A stretch of DNA of 64,000 nt from Kordia sp. Lineage in GTDB: Bacteria > Bacteroidota > Bacteroidia > Flavobacteriales > Flavobacteriaceae. This document shows positions 10,117-19,891 of the stretch, piece by piece; within the stretch, counting starts at the first letter, position 1, and each line of letters starts with the position of its first letter. The notes under the pieces were generated by a model, which saw nothing but the letters and a program-made list of their open reading frames with translations, did not search any database and was not told the origin of the DNA. Where the stretch lies: contig NZ_JAKVBC010000002.1 in NCBI RefSeq assembly GCF_022447245.1, forward strand, positions 186,001 through 250,000, written 5' to 3'. The translations under genes and the position numbers were made by a program.

Positions 10117-11370
10117 TTATAATTTGTATGATACTCCAATTCCTGCTACTAAGGCATTCGATTTATATTCTCCTCCAAACGAAACACGTTGTCCTGCCTC
10201 TACAAAACTGCCATACGAGTTTTGAACTTCATTTGAGTGCACATACAATACAGAGGCATCAATTGTCCATCTACTATTTAAATTATATGAAAATCCACCT
10301 GTAAAGTTAACTGAATCTGGTCTTGGTGTTTCTGGCGCAAAGAATCCATCTCTAATAGGAGATTCATCGTAATAGAATCCTGCTCTTACGGTTACTTTTT
10401 GAGTAGCATCGTATTGTGCACCAATTTTATAGATAGATGAATTTTTGTAATTTCTTGGGTTTCTAGATAATCCTGCTGCATTGAAGAATTGTACATCTAA
10501 AGATTTATATGCATCCCAAAATGTTCTGGTATAATCAAAAGCAATCAACCATTTCTCAGCTGGTTTAAAAGAAGCTCCAAACGTTAATTCTGCTGGCAAA
10601 GGCAATGATGCTGTAAAATCTCCGTCAGCAAAATCTGCTGCCAATGCGCCTGGTAAGTTTTCAAAATCTGCTGTTCCTTCACCTCTTTCAACATTCATGT
10701 CGATTTTTGAACGATAGTTAAATCCTAAATTGATATCTTCTGTTGGACGAAACATTGCTCCAATAGAATATCCCCAAGCGTTAATTCCTGAAGCATCAAT
10801 AGTTACATTTGAACGATTTCCCCCTTCATCTGTTAAACTTCTTGATAGATTTCTGTTAAAGTTTACAGCTCCAGTTACATAGATTGGCCCACCTCCAACA
10901 CTCAATTTATCAGAGAGTTTGATTGCCACTGTAGGCTGAACAAAAATTGCTGATAGCTCAATATTGTTTACTAAGTGAGATCCTTCCCAATCCGTTGGCC
11001 ATTCTACTCTACTTCCATAAGGTGTATATACTGCTAAACCTACAGACAGCCAATCGTTAATTTTATATGCTCCATACGCATAAAATGGAGTTCCTACTGG
11101 ATTATCAGCCTCCGCAGAGTATCCAAACTCTCTATTCTGATAAGATGTATTTGAAAGAACAGCAGCCGCTCCTAATGATACGTTAAGCTCCCCATCTAAA
11201 TATACCAAACCTGCAGGATTGAAAAATGCTGATTCCGCACTTGTTACAACTGCAACTCCCGTATGCCCCATTGCTAATTGCTTATGACCTTGTACTCCGA
11301 CTCTATATCCTCCAGCATACATTACCGAAGCCGAAAACGCGATGGTCAGTACCAATAATAGTTTCTTCAT
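10117..11370 (-). CDS. OmpP1/FadL/TodX-family outer-membrane transporter
   Basis: 417 residues. A signal peptide ends near VMYA (residue 19), and the N-terminus carries the family's hatch-like sequence GHTGVAVVTSAESAFFNPAGL. The rest is a beta-barrel with alternating aromatic strands that ends GIGVSYKL. FadL proteins take up long-chain fatty acids or other hydrophobic compounds across the outer membrane. It is the first gene of a two-gene operon with the SGNH hydrolase and has a consensus promoter upstream. Confidence 0.9.
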   Translation of the reverse strand: MKKLLLVLTIAFSASVMYAGGYRVGVQGHKQLAMGHTGVAVVTSAESAFFNPAGLVYLDGELNVSLGAAAVLSNTSYQNREFGYSAEADNPVGTPFYAYGAYKINDWLSVGLAVYTPYGSRVEWPTDWEGSHLVNNIELSAIFVQPTVAIKLSDKLSVGGGPIYVTGAVNFNRNLSRSLTDEGGNRSNVTIDASGINAWGYSIGAMFRPTEDINLGFNYRSKIDMNVERGEGTADFENLPGALAADFADGDFTASLPLPAELTFGASFKPAEKWLIAFDYTRTFWDAYKSLDVQFFNAAGLSRNPRNYKNSSIYKIGAQYDATQKVTVRAGFYYDESPIRDGFFAPETPRPDSVNFTGGFSYNLNSRWTIDASVLYVHSNEVQNSYGSFVEAGQRVSFGGEYKSNALVAGIGVSYKL

Positions 11371-11420
11371 AATAAATAAAAATGTTGATTTAAGGTTAAA
11401 TTTTTGTAAAATCAGAGCTT

Positions 11421-11450
11421 CAAAATTAGCATAAATTATGATAAATACAA
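11421..11450 (-). promoter_or_regulatory. Promoter of the fadL-SGNH operon
   Basis: The minus-strand -7 element TAATTTTG (11428-11421) and -33 TTG (11450-11448) are separated by 19 bases. The -7 lies about 50 bases before the ATG. Confidence 0.75.
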
Positions 11451-11497
11451 GGATTATAGCAATTTATTATGCATTCATAGTAAATTTAAAACGATTC

Positions 11498-12268
11498 TTA
11501 AGAATTCAAAAAAAGCAAGGATTTTTCAAAAAATTCTTTTGGGTTTTCAGCATGCAACCAATGTCCTGCATTTGATATTTCTTGAATGATTGCTTTTGGA
11601 AAGTGTTGTTGAATCAGCTTTTCATCTCCTGTTAGAATATACTCTGACTTATCTCCTTTTAAGAACAATGTTTCCTTTTCATAGGAAGTAAAATTCTCAA
11701 GAGGCTCACCAACTTCTTCTACATTTTCAATCAATGCTTCTAAGTTAATTCGTAAGCCTAATGTTTTATCTTTTTGCCAATATAAATTTTTGAGTAAAAA
11801 TTGACGGGTTCCAAAATTAGAGACATAATTTTCCATGATGGCTTCTGCGTCACTTCTTTTGGTAAGTGTTTCTTGCTGAATAGCAGACAAACCAGCTAAA
11901 ATTTGTTCGTGATGTGTTGGGTAAAATTTCGGCCCGATGTCAACAACAATAAGTTTGTCTAACATTTCTGGATAATTTACCGCAAATAACATCGCTGTTT
12001 TTCCTCCCATAGAATGACCAACCAACGAGATATTTTCTAACTTGTGATGCTCACAATAACTTTTTAAATCTTCCGCAAGGAGTTCATAATTAAAATCATC
12101 CGAATGAAAACTACGTCCGTGATTTCGCTGATCAATTAAATGCGCTTGAAAACCTGAAGCGGCAAATTTCTTTCCCAATGTTTTCCAGTTATCGGACATT
12201 CCCAAGAAACCATGCAAAATTAGCAACGGCTTTCCTGAGTCGCCAATAATATTAGAGTGCAAAATCAT
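11498..12268 (-). CDS. Alpha/beta hydrolase (YbfF-like esterase)
   Basis: 256 residues. The nucleophile elbow is GHSMGG (Ser86), the oxyanion-hole motif is LHGFLG (18-23), and the probable catalytic His236 is in AGHWLHAE. RNHGRSFHS is typical of the YbfF-type acyl esterases. No signal peptide is present, so it is cytosolic. Its ATG overlaps the pdxJ stop by four bases, so the two are translationally coupled. The natural substrate is unknown. Confidence 0.88.
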   Translation of the reverse strand: MILHSNIIGDSGKPLLILHGFLGMSDNWKTLGKKFAASGFQAHLIDQRNHGRSFHSDDFNYELLAEDLKSYCEHHKLENISLVGHSMGGKTAMLFAVNYPEMLDKLIVVDIGPKFYPTHHEQILAGLSAIQQETLTKRSDAEAIMENYVSNFGTRQFLLKNLYWQKDKTLGLRINLEALIENVEEVGEPLENFTSYEKETLFLKGDKSEYILTGDEKLIQQHFPKAIIQEISNAGHWLHAENPKEFFEKSLLFLNS

Positions 12269-12984
12269 ACCTGTAACTTATTAAGATACATATTGACAAC
12301 ATTCTGGATTCCTAAGTATAAAGACTCCGAAATAAGCGCATGTCCGATAGAAACCTCAAGTAATCCTGGAATTTCTTTGGCAAAGAATGCTATGTTATCT
12401 AAACTTAAATCGTGACCTGCATTGACACCGATTCCTAATTCGTTTGAACGAGCTGCACAATCGATATAAGGTTGAATTGCGTTTTCGTTTCCTAAACTGT
12501 ATTGATGTGCAAATTCTTCTGTATATAATTCAATACGATCGGTTCCAACGGCTTTGGCTCCATCGATCATTTCCAATACAGGATCTACAAAAATAGACGT
12601 ACGAATTCCGTTTGCTTTAAATTCTGAAATCACTTCCGAAAGAAAGTCCTTGTGTTTAATGGTATCCCAACCCGCATTTGAAGTTATAGCGTCTACCGAA
12701 TCGGGCACTAAGGTCACTTGTGTAGGTTTTACTTCTAAAACCAAATCCATAAACTTTTGAATTGGGTTTCCTTCTATATTATATTCTGTGTATACAATTG
12801 GTTTTAAATCGCGCGCATCTTGGTAACGAATGTGGCGTTCATCTGGACGTGGATGAATTGTGATTCCTTCTGCTCCATATTCCTGAACATCTTTTGCAAA
12901 TTTTATCAAATTAGGAACATCGCCACCACGAGAATTTCGCAACGTAGCAATTTTATTAATGTTTACACTTAGTTTCGTTGTCAT
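12265..12984 (-). CDS. pdxJ: Pyridoxine 5'-phosphate synthase
   Basis: 239 residues, the normal length. PdxJ condenses 1-deoxyxylulose 5-phosphate with 3-amino-2-oxopropyl phosphate to make pyridoxine 5'-phosphate in vitamin B6 synthesis. The N-terminus (LSVNINKIATLRNSRGG), ITIHPRPDERHI with the conserved His/Arg residues, and GVNAGHDLSLDNI are family signatures. It is the first gene of a pair with the esterase. Confidence 0.97.
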   Translation of the reverse strand: MTTKLSVNINKIATLRNSRGGDVPNLIKFAKDVQEYGAEGITIHPRPDERHIRYQDARDLKPIVYTEYNIEGNPIQKFMDLVLEVKPTQVTLVPDSVDAITSNAGWDTIKHKDFLSEVISEFKANGIRTSIFVDPVLEMIDGAKAVGTDRIELYTEEFAHQYSLGNENAIQPYIDCAARSNELGIGVNAGHDLSLDNIAFFAKEIPGLLEVSIGHALISESLYLGIQNVVNMYLNKLQV

Positions 12985-13008
12985 TGCGTTATATTTTTAA
13001 ACTGAGCA

Positions 13009-13016
13009 CAAAAATA
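13009..13016 (-). promoter_or_regulatory. -7 element (TATTTTTG) upstream of pdxJ
   Basis: It matches TAnnTTTG on the minus strand, 25 bases before the pdxJ ATG. No -33 TTG is evident at the usual distance. Confidence 0.5.
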
Positions 13017-13078
13017 CAAACTTAGCATGCTTAGAAGTAGTTATTTTTAATTAATTTGCGCACTTAATCTTTTGTTCT

Positions 13079-13735
13079 ATGAATATTGCAAAATATATAT
13101 TGAATGACGTTAAACCATTGTCTATTAATGAAGCTGTAAAAGAAGCACAACTAGTTTTTAATCAACTTACATTTTCACATATTCCTATTTCAGAAAATGG
13201 TGTGTATTTAGGTTGTTTATCTGAAACTGATTCGCACTGCTTTGATAGCGAAAAACTAATCAGTGATTGTCGTTATGCCTTAGAACAGTTTTTTGTACGT
13301 AAACAAACCAATTGGATTGATGTTTTGGAAGCGTTTGCACAAAATTCAACGAACATCATGCCTATTTTGGACGAAAAGAACAACTATATAGGTTATTATG
13401 AATTGAATGATATCATCAGTATTTTCAATGACACACCATTTTTACACGAATTGGGAAGTGTATTAGTGGTTGAAAAAGGGGTTAAAGATTATTCATTCAG
13501 TGAAATCTGCCAAATTGTAGAATCAAATAACGGGCGTTTACTTGGTGCTTTTATCTCAAAAATAGAACGCGATGTGGTGCAAGTTACCATGAAACTAAAC
13601 AATGCAGCGCTTAATGAAGTTGTACAATCTTTTAGAAGATATAGTTATAATATCGTTTCTGAATTTGCAGAAGACACATACATGCAAAATTTAAAAGAAC
13701 GTTCAGAATACTTAGATAAATACTTGAACATTTAG
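13079..13735 (+). CDS. CBS-domain protein (AcuB-like) upstream of nadK
   Basis: 218 residues, cytosolic. The N-terminal part (about 1-140) resembles a CBS pair (SINEAVKEAQLVFNQLTFSHIPISENG, split across the domain start, and NIMPILDEKNNYIGYYELNDI). The C-terminal part (about 145-210) resembles an ACT-like regulatory fold. The stop is two bases before the nadK ATG. This pairing is common in Flavobacteria and suggests adenylate sensing coupled to NAD phosphorylation, which is an inference. Confidence 0.8.
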   Translation: MNIAKYILNDVKPLSINEAVKEAQLVFNQLTFSHIPISENGVYLGCLSETDSHCFDSEKLISDCRYALEQFFVRKQTNWIDVLEAFAQNSTNIMPILDEKNNYIGYYELNDIISIFNDTPFLHELGSVLVVEKGVKDYSFSEICQIVESNNGRLLGAFISKIERDVVQVTMKLNNAALNEVVQSFRRYSYNIVSEFAEDTYMQNLKERSEYLDKYLNI

Positions 13736-13737
13736 TC

Positions 13738-14622
13738 ATGAAGATTGGTATTTACGGTCAATTTTACCACAAAAACTCAGGTGAGTACATTAGTTATTTG
13801 TTGTATAATTTACAGCAATATGGCGTAGATATTTATATTGAAAAGAAATACTACGAGATTTTTTCACAGAAGATTCAAGTAAAGGAAACTTATAAAACAT
13901 TTGAATCTTATAGCGATTTAGATGATTCTTTCGATTTATTTTTTAGTATTGGTGGGGATGGAACTATTTTAAGAACCGTTACAATTGTGCAAGATTTAAA
14001 CATTCCAATCATAGGAATCAATACAGGAAGACTTGGTTTTTTAGCAACGATTCAAAAAGAAGAAATTCAACAAGCGATTGCCAAAATTATGGAGAAAAAG
14101 TATTCCGTAATTGAACGAAGTGTGCTTGCAGTAGAAACTACACCTACCAATGATGACATCAAAGAAATGAATTTTGCTTTGAATGAAGTTACAGTTGCCC
14201 GAAAAGACACAACTTCCATGATTACGGTGCGAACACATTTAAATGATGAGTATTTAACTTCATATTGGGCAGATGGTCTAATTATAGCAACACCAACAGG
14301 TTCTACAGGATATTCTTTAAGCTGTGGCGGACCTGTAATTACTCCTAACAATAATAATTTTGTATTAACACCAATTGCACCGCACAATTTAAATGCGCGT
14401 CCTTTGGTAATACCAGATCATACTACAATCCGATTGGAAGTTTCCGGTAGAGAAGATAAGCACCTAATTTCGTTAGATTCGCGTATTGCTACCGTAGACA
14501 TTAATAGTGTTATTACTATTAAAAAAGCACCTTTTACAGTAAAACTTGTAGAACTTGAAGGACAGAGTTTCTTAAAAACACTACGAAAAAAGCTTCTTTG
14601 GGGCGAAGATAAACGAAATTAA
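13738..14622 (+). CDS. nadK: NAD kinase
   Basis: 294 residues. NadK phosphorylates NAD to NADP using ATP or polyphosphate. The GGDGT motif (72-76, catalytic Asp74), the NE motif in ALNEVTVAR and the conserved TPTGSTGYSLSCGGP segment are present. It is coupled to the CBS-domain gene just upstream. Confidence 0.97.
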   Translation: MKIGIYGQFYHKNSGEYISYLLYNLQQYGVDIYIEKKYYEIFSQKIQVKETYKTFESYSDLDDSFDLFFSIGGDGTILRTVTIVQDLNIPIIGINTGRLGFLATIQKEEIQQAIAKIMEKKYSVIERSVLAVETTPTNDDIKEMNFALNEVTVARKDTTSMITVRTHLNDEYLTSYWADGLIIATPTGSTGYSLSCGGPVITPNNNNFVLTPIAPHNLNARPLVIPDHTTIRLEVSGREDKHLISLDSRIATVDINSVITIKKAPFTVKLVELEGQSFLKTLRKKLLWGEDKRN

Positions 14623-14675
14623 GAGCAATAAAATGCAGCAAATTATGTTTAAAACTCACAGGCTTATTTTATGAA

Positions 14676-14706
14676 TTGCCTATAACAAAAGAGAATACTA
14701 TATTTG
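14676..14706 (+). promoter_or_regulatory. Promoter of the DUF6089-uppS-bamA-ompH operon
   Basis: -33 TTG (14676-14678), a 20-base spacer and -7 TATATTTG (14699-14706). The ATG follows 17 bases later, which sets the start of the DUF6089 gene at 14724. Confidence 0.78.
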
Positions 14707-14723
14707 CAAACTTTTTGACACCT

Positions 14724-15410
14724 ATGAGAAGACTCGTTATAATGTTGGTTGCTTTTACTTTAGCCCAAACCTCAAATGCACAACTCCATGAAATTGGAGG
14801 GTATATTGGGTACAGTAATTTTGTTGGTGATGTAGGATCAACAAAATACATAAACCCGAACCATTTGGCATATGGAGCTATTTACAAATGGAACAGAAGT
14901 GAAAGACACTCGTTTAGAGCATCCATAACACGAACACTGCTAGAAGGAAAAGATATTAATTCAGATGATCCTGCAAGACAATTACGTGGATTGCAATTTA
15001 CAAACACTATCACTGAGCTATCTGTTGGTGTTGAATTTACATTTTGGGAATTTAACTTGCATGATACAGATCTGCAAGCCGCACCTTATATATACACCGG
15101 TGTTTCATATTTTAATTATGACACACTATTTTTGGAAAATGGAAGAATTGTTCCTTATGGAGATGAGAATACGTTTGCCATTCCAATGGTATTAGGATAT
15201 AAAATGACGATTTCAGACAAATGGGTTTTGGGACTTGAACTAGGAGCTAGATATACCTTTACCGATGACATCGATGGAAGTAACCCAGTAAATGATAAAG
15301 CAGATTTTGACAGTCTGAAATTTGGAAATATAAACAGTAACGATTGGTATATGTTTACAGGTATTACCCTTACGTATACTTTTGGAAAAAAACCCTGTTA
15401 TTGTTACTAG
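14724..15410 (+). CDS. DUF6089 family envelope protein
   Basis: 228 residues from ATG 14724, with a signal peptide ending near SNAQ. The body (HEIGGYIGYSNFVGDVG, FRASITRTLL, LGYKMTISDKWVLGLELGARYTF cut in parts) looks like a small outer-membrane beta-barrel of the DUF6089 type, which commonly precedes uppS and bamA in Flavobacteria. A Cys pair ends the protein (KPCYCY). The function is unknown, but the position as first gene of the bamA operon suggests a role in outer-membrane biogenesis. Confidence 0.82.
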   Translation: MRRLVIMLVAFTLAQTSNAQLHEIGGYIGYSNFVGDVGSTKYINPNHLAYGAIYKWNRSERHSFRASITRTLLEGKDINSDDPARQLRGLQFTNTITELSVGVEFTFWEFNLHDTDLQAAPYIYTGVSYFNYDTLFLENGRIVPYGDENTFAIPMVLGYKMTISDKWVLGLELGARYTFTDDIDGSNPVNDKADFDSLKFGNINSNDWYMFTGITLTYTFGKKPCYCY

Positions 15411-15430
15411 CGTAGCAAACAAAAACACGA

Positions 15431-16171
15431 ATGAGTTTAGCTAATAAAATACAGAAAGACTTTTTGCCTCAACATTTAGCCATTATTATGGATGGAAACG
15501 GTCGTTGGGCAAAACAAAAAGGGAAACTTCGTGTATTTGGTCATGAAAACGGCACTAAATCTGTACGACAAACCGTAGAAGCCTGTGCTGAATTGGGCAT
15601 TAAAAACCTGACATTATATGCTTTTTCTACTGAAAATTGGAATCGTCCAAGGTTAGAAGTAGAGGCTTTAATGCGCTTATTGGTTTCTTCATTACGTAAA
15701 GAGCTCAAAATACTACAGAAAAACAATATCAAACTACAGGCTATTGGCTCTCTAGATTCTCTTCCCAAAAAAGCTAAAAGAGAATTGTTTGAGGTGATAG
15801 AAAAGACAAAAGACAACACACACATGACTTTAACACTAGCATTAAGCTATGGTTCAAGGGAAGAACTTAAAAATGCTGTTAAAGAAATATGTCATAAAGT
15901 TAAAAATAATATAATTTCTTTGGAATCTATTGACGAATCCATTATTAATCAGCATCTTTACACGCAAGATTTACCCGATGTGGATTTACTTATACGTACT
16001 AGTGGAGAACACCGTATAAGTAACTTTCTGCTATGGCAAATAGCGTATGCTGAACTGTATTTTACGAATGTATTATGGCCAGATTTTAGCAAGGAAGACT
16101 TATATGAAGCGTTGATTAATTATCAAAATAGAGAACGAAGATTTGGAAAAACAAGCGAACAAATTAATTAG
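15431..16171 (+). CDS. uppS: Isoprenyl transferase (undecaprenyl diphosphate synthase)
   Basis: 246 residues. UppS makes the C55 lipid carrier for peptidoglycan and other glycans. The catalytic Asp21 lies in IIMDGNGRWAKQKG. FSTENWNRP and the C-terminal LLIRTSGEHRISNFLLWQIAYAE (cut) are classic cis-prenyltransferase motifs. It starts 20 bases after DUF6089 and precedes bamA by 7 bases. Confidence 0.96.
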   Translation: MSLANKIQKDFLPQHLAIIMDGNGRWAKQKGKLRVFGHENGTKSVRQTVEACAELGIKNLTLYAFSTENWNRPRLEVEALMRLLVSSLRKELKILQKNNIKLQAIGSLDSLPKKAKRELFEVIEKTKDNTHMTLTLALSYGSREELKNAVKEICHKVKNNIISLESIDESIINQHLYTQDLPDVDLLIRTSGEHRISNFLLWQIAYAELYFTNVLWPDFSKEDLYEALINYQNRERRFGKTSEQIN

Positions 16172-16178
16172 AATTTTA

Positions 16179-18800
16179 ATGCAAAAAAAATACCTAAAAT
16201 CATTATTGCTATTATTACTACTGTTTTGCAGTATTGCCTCGTATGCACAAGAAACGACTTTTGATAAAGGGAAGAAATATACGATAGGCGGCATTAAAGT
16301 TACTGGATTAAAAAGTTATAACGAACAAACGGTTATAACATACACGCAATTACGTGAAGGACAGGAAATTTTAGTGCCAGGAGAAGAGATTAGTGCAGTT
16401 ATTAAAAAATTGTGGGGATTAGAGCTTTTTAGCGATATCAATTTCTATATAGATCGCATTGAAGGAAATAAAATATTCTTAGAATTAAACATTCAAGAAT
16501 TACCTACATTATCCAATGTAGAAGTTCGTGGATTAAAAGAAAATAAGGCTGCAACGGTTATCAAAGAAACCGAACTTAAAAAGGGTAAGAAAATCACAGA
16601 AAGTTTCTTAGCCAACACTAAAAACTATATCGAAAACAAGTACAAAAAACTAGGTTTTTATCGTACCAAAGTAAATATTACTACGAAGCCAGATACTACA
16701 AACAATGCTACCAACAACATGAAAGTGATTGTAAATGTAGATCGCGGTAAAAAGATTAAAGTTAAGAATATCCGCTTTACTGGAAATAACCAATTCAAAG
16801 ACAAAAAGCTTCGAAGAGCTATGAAAAATACGAAAGAAAAATTTCCACTTCGTATATTCAAAGCTTCTAAATTCATTCCTGAAAACTACAAGGAAGATTT
16901 AAACTCTATCATTGAAAAGTATAAAGAAAATGGATATCGTGATGCACGTATTGTAGGTGACTCTATTAGCTGGAACGATGATAATACCCTTAATATTGAT
17001 ATTGCTCTTGAAGAAGGAAATAAATACTATTTTGGAGACATTACATTCTTAGGAAATACAGTATATACAGACAGGCAATTGAGCAGTTTATTAGGAATCA
17101 AAAAAGGAGATACTTACAATGGTGTCTTACTAGAAAAGCGTATCGCTGACGAAACAGATCCTGATGCACAAGACTTAACAAATCAATACCAAAACAACGG
17201 ATATTTATTTTCTAACATCAACCCAGTTGAGGTTTCTGCAAAGAATGACACGATTAACTTCGAAATCCGTATTATTGAAGGAAAGCCTGCATATTTCAAC
17301 AATATCTCAGTAGTTGGTAACGAAAAAGCAAACGATCACGTAATCTATCGTGAGATCAGAACAAAACCAGGAGAATTATATAGTAAAGATAAAATCATTC
17401 GAACGATTCGTGAATTAGGTCAGTTAGGATTCTTTGATGCAGAGCAAATTAAGCCTGAAATAAAAAATCCAGATCCAAACAGTGGTACTGTTGATGTAGA
17501 ATATAGTTTAGCTGAACGTGGAGGAAGCCAAATAGAACTACAAGGTGGCTATGGTGGTGGAGGTTTCATCGGAACCTTAGGACTATCATTTAATAACTTC
17601 TCTATTCGAAATCTATTTAATGGTGAAGCCTACAAACCATTACCAACAGGTGATGGACAAAAATTAGCATTACGTGCACAAGCAAGTAGATTCTTCCAAA
17701 CATTTAGCTTTTCATTCACAGAACCATGGTTAGGAGGAAAAAAACCTGTACAGTTTACAACTTCATTATCACACACAGTACAGTTTTTATTCAACCCACA
17801 AACAAACAATGCTGATAAAGACAGACGTTTCTTAATTACAGGATTATCTGTAGGATTAGCAAAACGTTTAGCGGAGCCAGATGATTACTTTGTATTATCG
17901 CAAGCATTAAGCTTTCAACATTACAACTTAAAAAACTACAATACAGGATTATTTACCTTTGGTGATGGATTCTCAAACAACTTTTCATATACAGCTGCTT
18001 TGACAAGAAATTCATCGGGGCCAAACCCAATTTACCCAATGCAAGGTTCAGAATTCACTGTAAGTGCAAAACTTTCCTTACCTTATTCGCTGTTTAATAA
18101 CGTAGATTACGGAAATTTAGAAAATTTAGATGAGTATCAGTTAAAAGATGCTAATGGTAACTACCTAAATGCCAATGCTAATTTACCAGGAGAACCTGCA
18201 AATTTAGGTCCAACACTTGAACCAGGAGAAGTTTCTGTTGTTGACAGAGGAAAAGTTGATCAAGAAAAATTCAAATGGTTAGAATTTTATAAAATTAAAT
18301 TTAAAGGTGCTTGGTACCAAAATATTGTTGACAAATTAGTCTTAAAGACAGAAGCTAATTTTGGGTTCTTAGGCGCATACAATAACGATAGAGGGATCAT
18401 TCCATTCGAAAGATTCTTCGTTGGTGGAGACGGATTAGGTAACTTTAGCTTGGATGGTAGAGAGGCTATTGCATTGCGTGGATATCCTAATCAATCACTT
18501 TCTGATATCGATGGAGGTACTATTTACAATAAATTTTCGTTAGAGTTACGTTATCCGATTACATTAAAGCAAACTGCTTCTATTTATACGTTAGCATTTT
18601 TAGAAGCTGGTGGCTCATTTAATTCGTTTAAAGAATACAGTCCGTTTGAGTTAAACCGCTCAGCTGGTGCTGGATTGCGTATATTTATGCCCGCATTTGG
18701 ATTGCTAGGTATTGACTTTGGATATGGATTTGATCCAATCCCAGGAACTACGCAGCGAAACGGATGGGAAACACACTTTATTATCGGACAGCAATTTTAA
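16179..18800 (+). CDS. bamA: Outer membrane protein assembly factor BamA
   Basis: 873 residues from ATG 16179, with a signal peptide ending near ASYAQ. Five POTRA-like repeats span about residues 25-425 (for example YTIGGIKVTGLKSYNEQTVI, KYYFGDITFLGNTVYTDRQL, KPAYFNNISVVGNEKANDHV). A 16-strand Omp85 barrel follows, with FFVGGDGLGNF and the lid-loop-like RGYPNQSL motif, and ends in an aromatic (IIGQQF). BamA inserts barrels into the outer membrane. The barrel carries an insertion at about 645-690 that is rich in Asn and Leu. Confidence 0.96.
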   Translation: MQKKYLKSLLLLLLLFCSIASYAQETTFDKGKKYTIGGIKVTGLKSYNEQTVITYTQLREGQEILVPGEEISAVIKKLWGLELFSDINFYIDRIEGNKIFLELNIQELPTLSNVEVRGLKENKAATVIKETELKKGKKITESFLANTKNYIENKYKKLGFYRTKVNITTKPDTTNNATNNMKVIVNVDRGKKIKVKNIRFTGNNQFKDKKLRRAMKNTKEKFPLRIFKASKFIPENYKEDLNSIIEKYKENGYRDARIVGDSISWNDDNTLNIDIALEEGNKYYFGDITFLGNTVYTDRQLSSLLGIKKGDTYNGVLLEKRIADETDPDAQDLTNQYQNNGYLFSNINPVEVSAKNDTINFEIRIIEGKPAYFNNISVVGNEKANDHVIYREIRTKPGELYSKDKIIRTIRELGQLGFFDAEQIKPEIKNPDPNSGTVDVEYSLAERGGSQIELQGGYGGGGFIGTLGLSFNNFSIRNLFNGEAYKPLPTGDGQKLALRAQASRFFQTFSFSFTEPWLGGKKPVQFTTSLSHTVQFLFNPQTNNADKDRRFLITGLSVGLAKRLAEPDDYFVLSQALSFQHYNLKNYNTGLFTFGDGFSNNFSYTAALTRNSSGPNPIYPMQGSEFTVSAKLSLPYSLFNNVDYGNLENLDEYQLKDANGNYLNANANLPGEPANLGPTLEPGEVSVVDRGKVDQEKFKWLEFYKIKFKGAWYQNIVDKLVLKTEANFGFLGAYNNDRGIIPFERFFVGGDGLGNFSLDGREAIALRGYPNQSLSDIDGGTIYNKFSLELRYPITLKQTASIYTLAFLEAGGSFNSFKEYSPFELNRSAGAGLRIFMPAFGLLGIDFGYGFDPIPGTTQRNGWETHFIIGQQF

Positions 18801-18847
18801 GCAATTTTAATTTTGGCACGATATTTTCTATTAACAAACCGACAGAC

Positions 18848-19756
18848 ATGAAAACGAAAGTTCTTTTTTTATTAACGATGCTTCTTACACTATCTAACGT
18901 ACACGCACAACGCGTAAATGGTGCAAAGGTTGGCTATATTGATATGGAATACATTTTAGAAAACGTAAAGACATATCAAGAAGCAAACACACAATTAGAA
19001 GCAAAAGCTCAACGCTGGAAAAACCAAATTCAAAAAAAGCAAAGCACGATAGATCAAATGAAAAAAAATCTAAGTGCGGAACGTGTTTTACTTACCAAAG
19101 AATTAGTTGACGAGCGTGAAGAAGAAATCGAAATCTTAGAACAAGAATTACAAACATACCAACAAGATCGTTTTGGCCCTTTTGGAAGTTTGATGGTACA
19201 ACGTCAAAATATGGTAAAACCTATTCAAGATCAAGTGCTAGATGCTGTTCAAGATATCGCAAAAAAGAAACGTTATGATTTTGTGTTTGACAAATCAGCT
19301 GACGTAGTAATGCTTTTCTCTGCAAAGAAATTTGATATAAGTGATCAAGTTTTACGTATTATCAATAGAGATGAAAAGCGTAAAGGCAGAGAAGAAAAAA
19401 TCAGGAAAAAGCAAAGCGAAAAATCCAAATTCGAAGATGCAGACACTGCTAAAGATCCAAATCCTGAAGTAGAAGCTAAAAAGCAAGCTGCTGCTGAAAA
19501 GAAAGCAGAGCGTCAAAAGTTATTAGATGAGCGTAAAAAGAAACGTGAGGAAGAGCGCGCAGCAAAGAAAAAAGCTTACGAAGAAAAACGCAAAAAACTA
19601 ATCGCTGAACGCGAAGCTAAAAAGAAAGCTGCGGAAGAAAAACGTAAAAAACGTGCGGAAGAAAAACGCAAAAAGACGGAAGATCGCAAAAAGCAGCAAG
19701 AAGAAAAGAATAAAGAAAGCGAAGAAAACGGTGAAGGCGCCGGAGGCGGACAATAA
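18848..19756 (+). CDS. OmpH/Skp-family periplasmic chaperone with a Lys/Glu-rich tail
   Basis: 302 residues from ATG 18848; signal peptide ends near VHAQ. Residues about 25-175 are the Skp coiled-coil domain (GYIDMEYILENVKTY, split). From about residue 185 onward the chain is almost entirely Lys, Glu, Arg and Ala (KKREEERAAKKKAYEEKRKK and similar) and ends in a Gly-rich GGGQ. The tail would form a long charged single helix. Skp proteins hold unfolded barrel proteins for BamA, which is encoded immediately upstream. The extension is not part of the usual 160-170-residue family length. Confidence 0.88.
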   Translation: MKTKVLFLLTMLLTLSNVHAQRVNGAKVGYIDMEYILENVKTYQEANTQLEAKAQRWKNQIQKKQSTIDQMKKNLSAERVLLTKELVDEREEEIEILEQELQTYQQDRFGPFGSLMVQRQNMVKPIQDQVLDAVQDIAKKKRYDFVFDKSADVVMLFSAKKFDISDQVLRIINRDEKRKGREEKIRKKQSEKSKFEDADTAKDPNPEVEAKKQAAAEKKAERQKLLDERKKKREEERAAKKKAYEEKRKKLIAEREAKKKAAEEKRKKRAEEKRKKTEDRKKQQEEKNKESEENGEGAGGGQ

Positions 19757-19891
19757 AAATAAGCCCAATTTTGCCTTAGAGGTAATTATAGAAAATACAC
19801 CCTCAACATCGAGACAACCCTAAAAACAAATCTTGATTATCGAGTAACAACAATTAATATAAATAACACTTAAAGTAAATAATTGAACATC

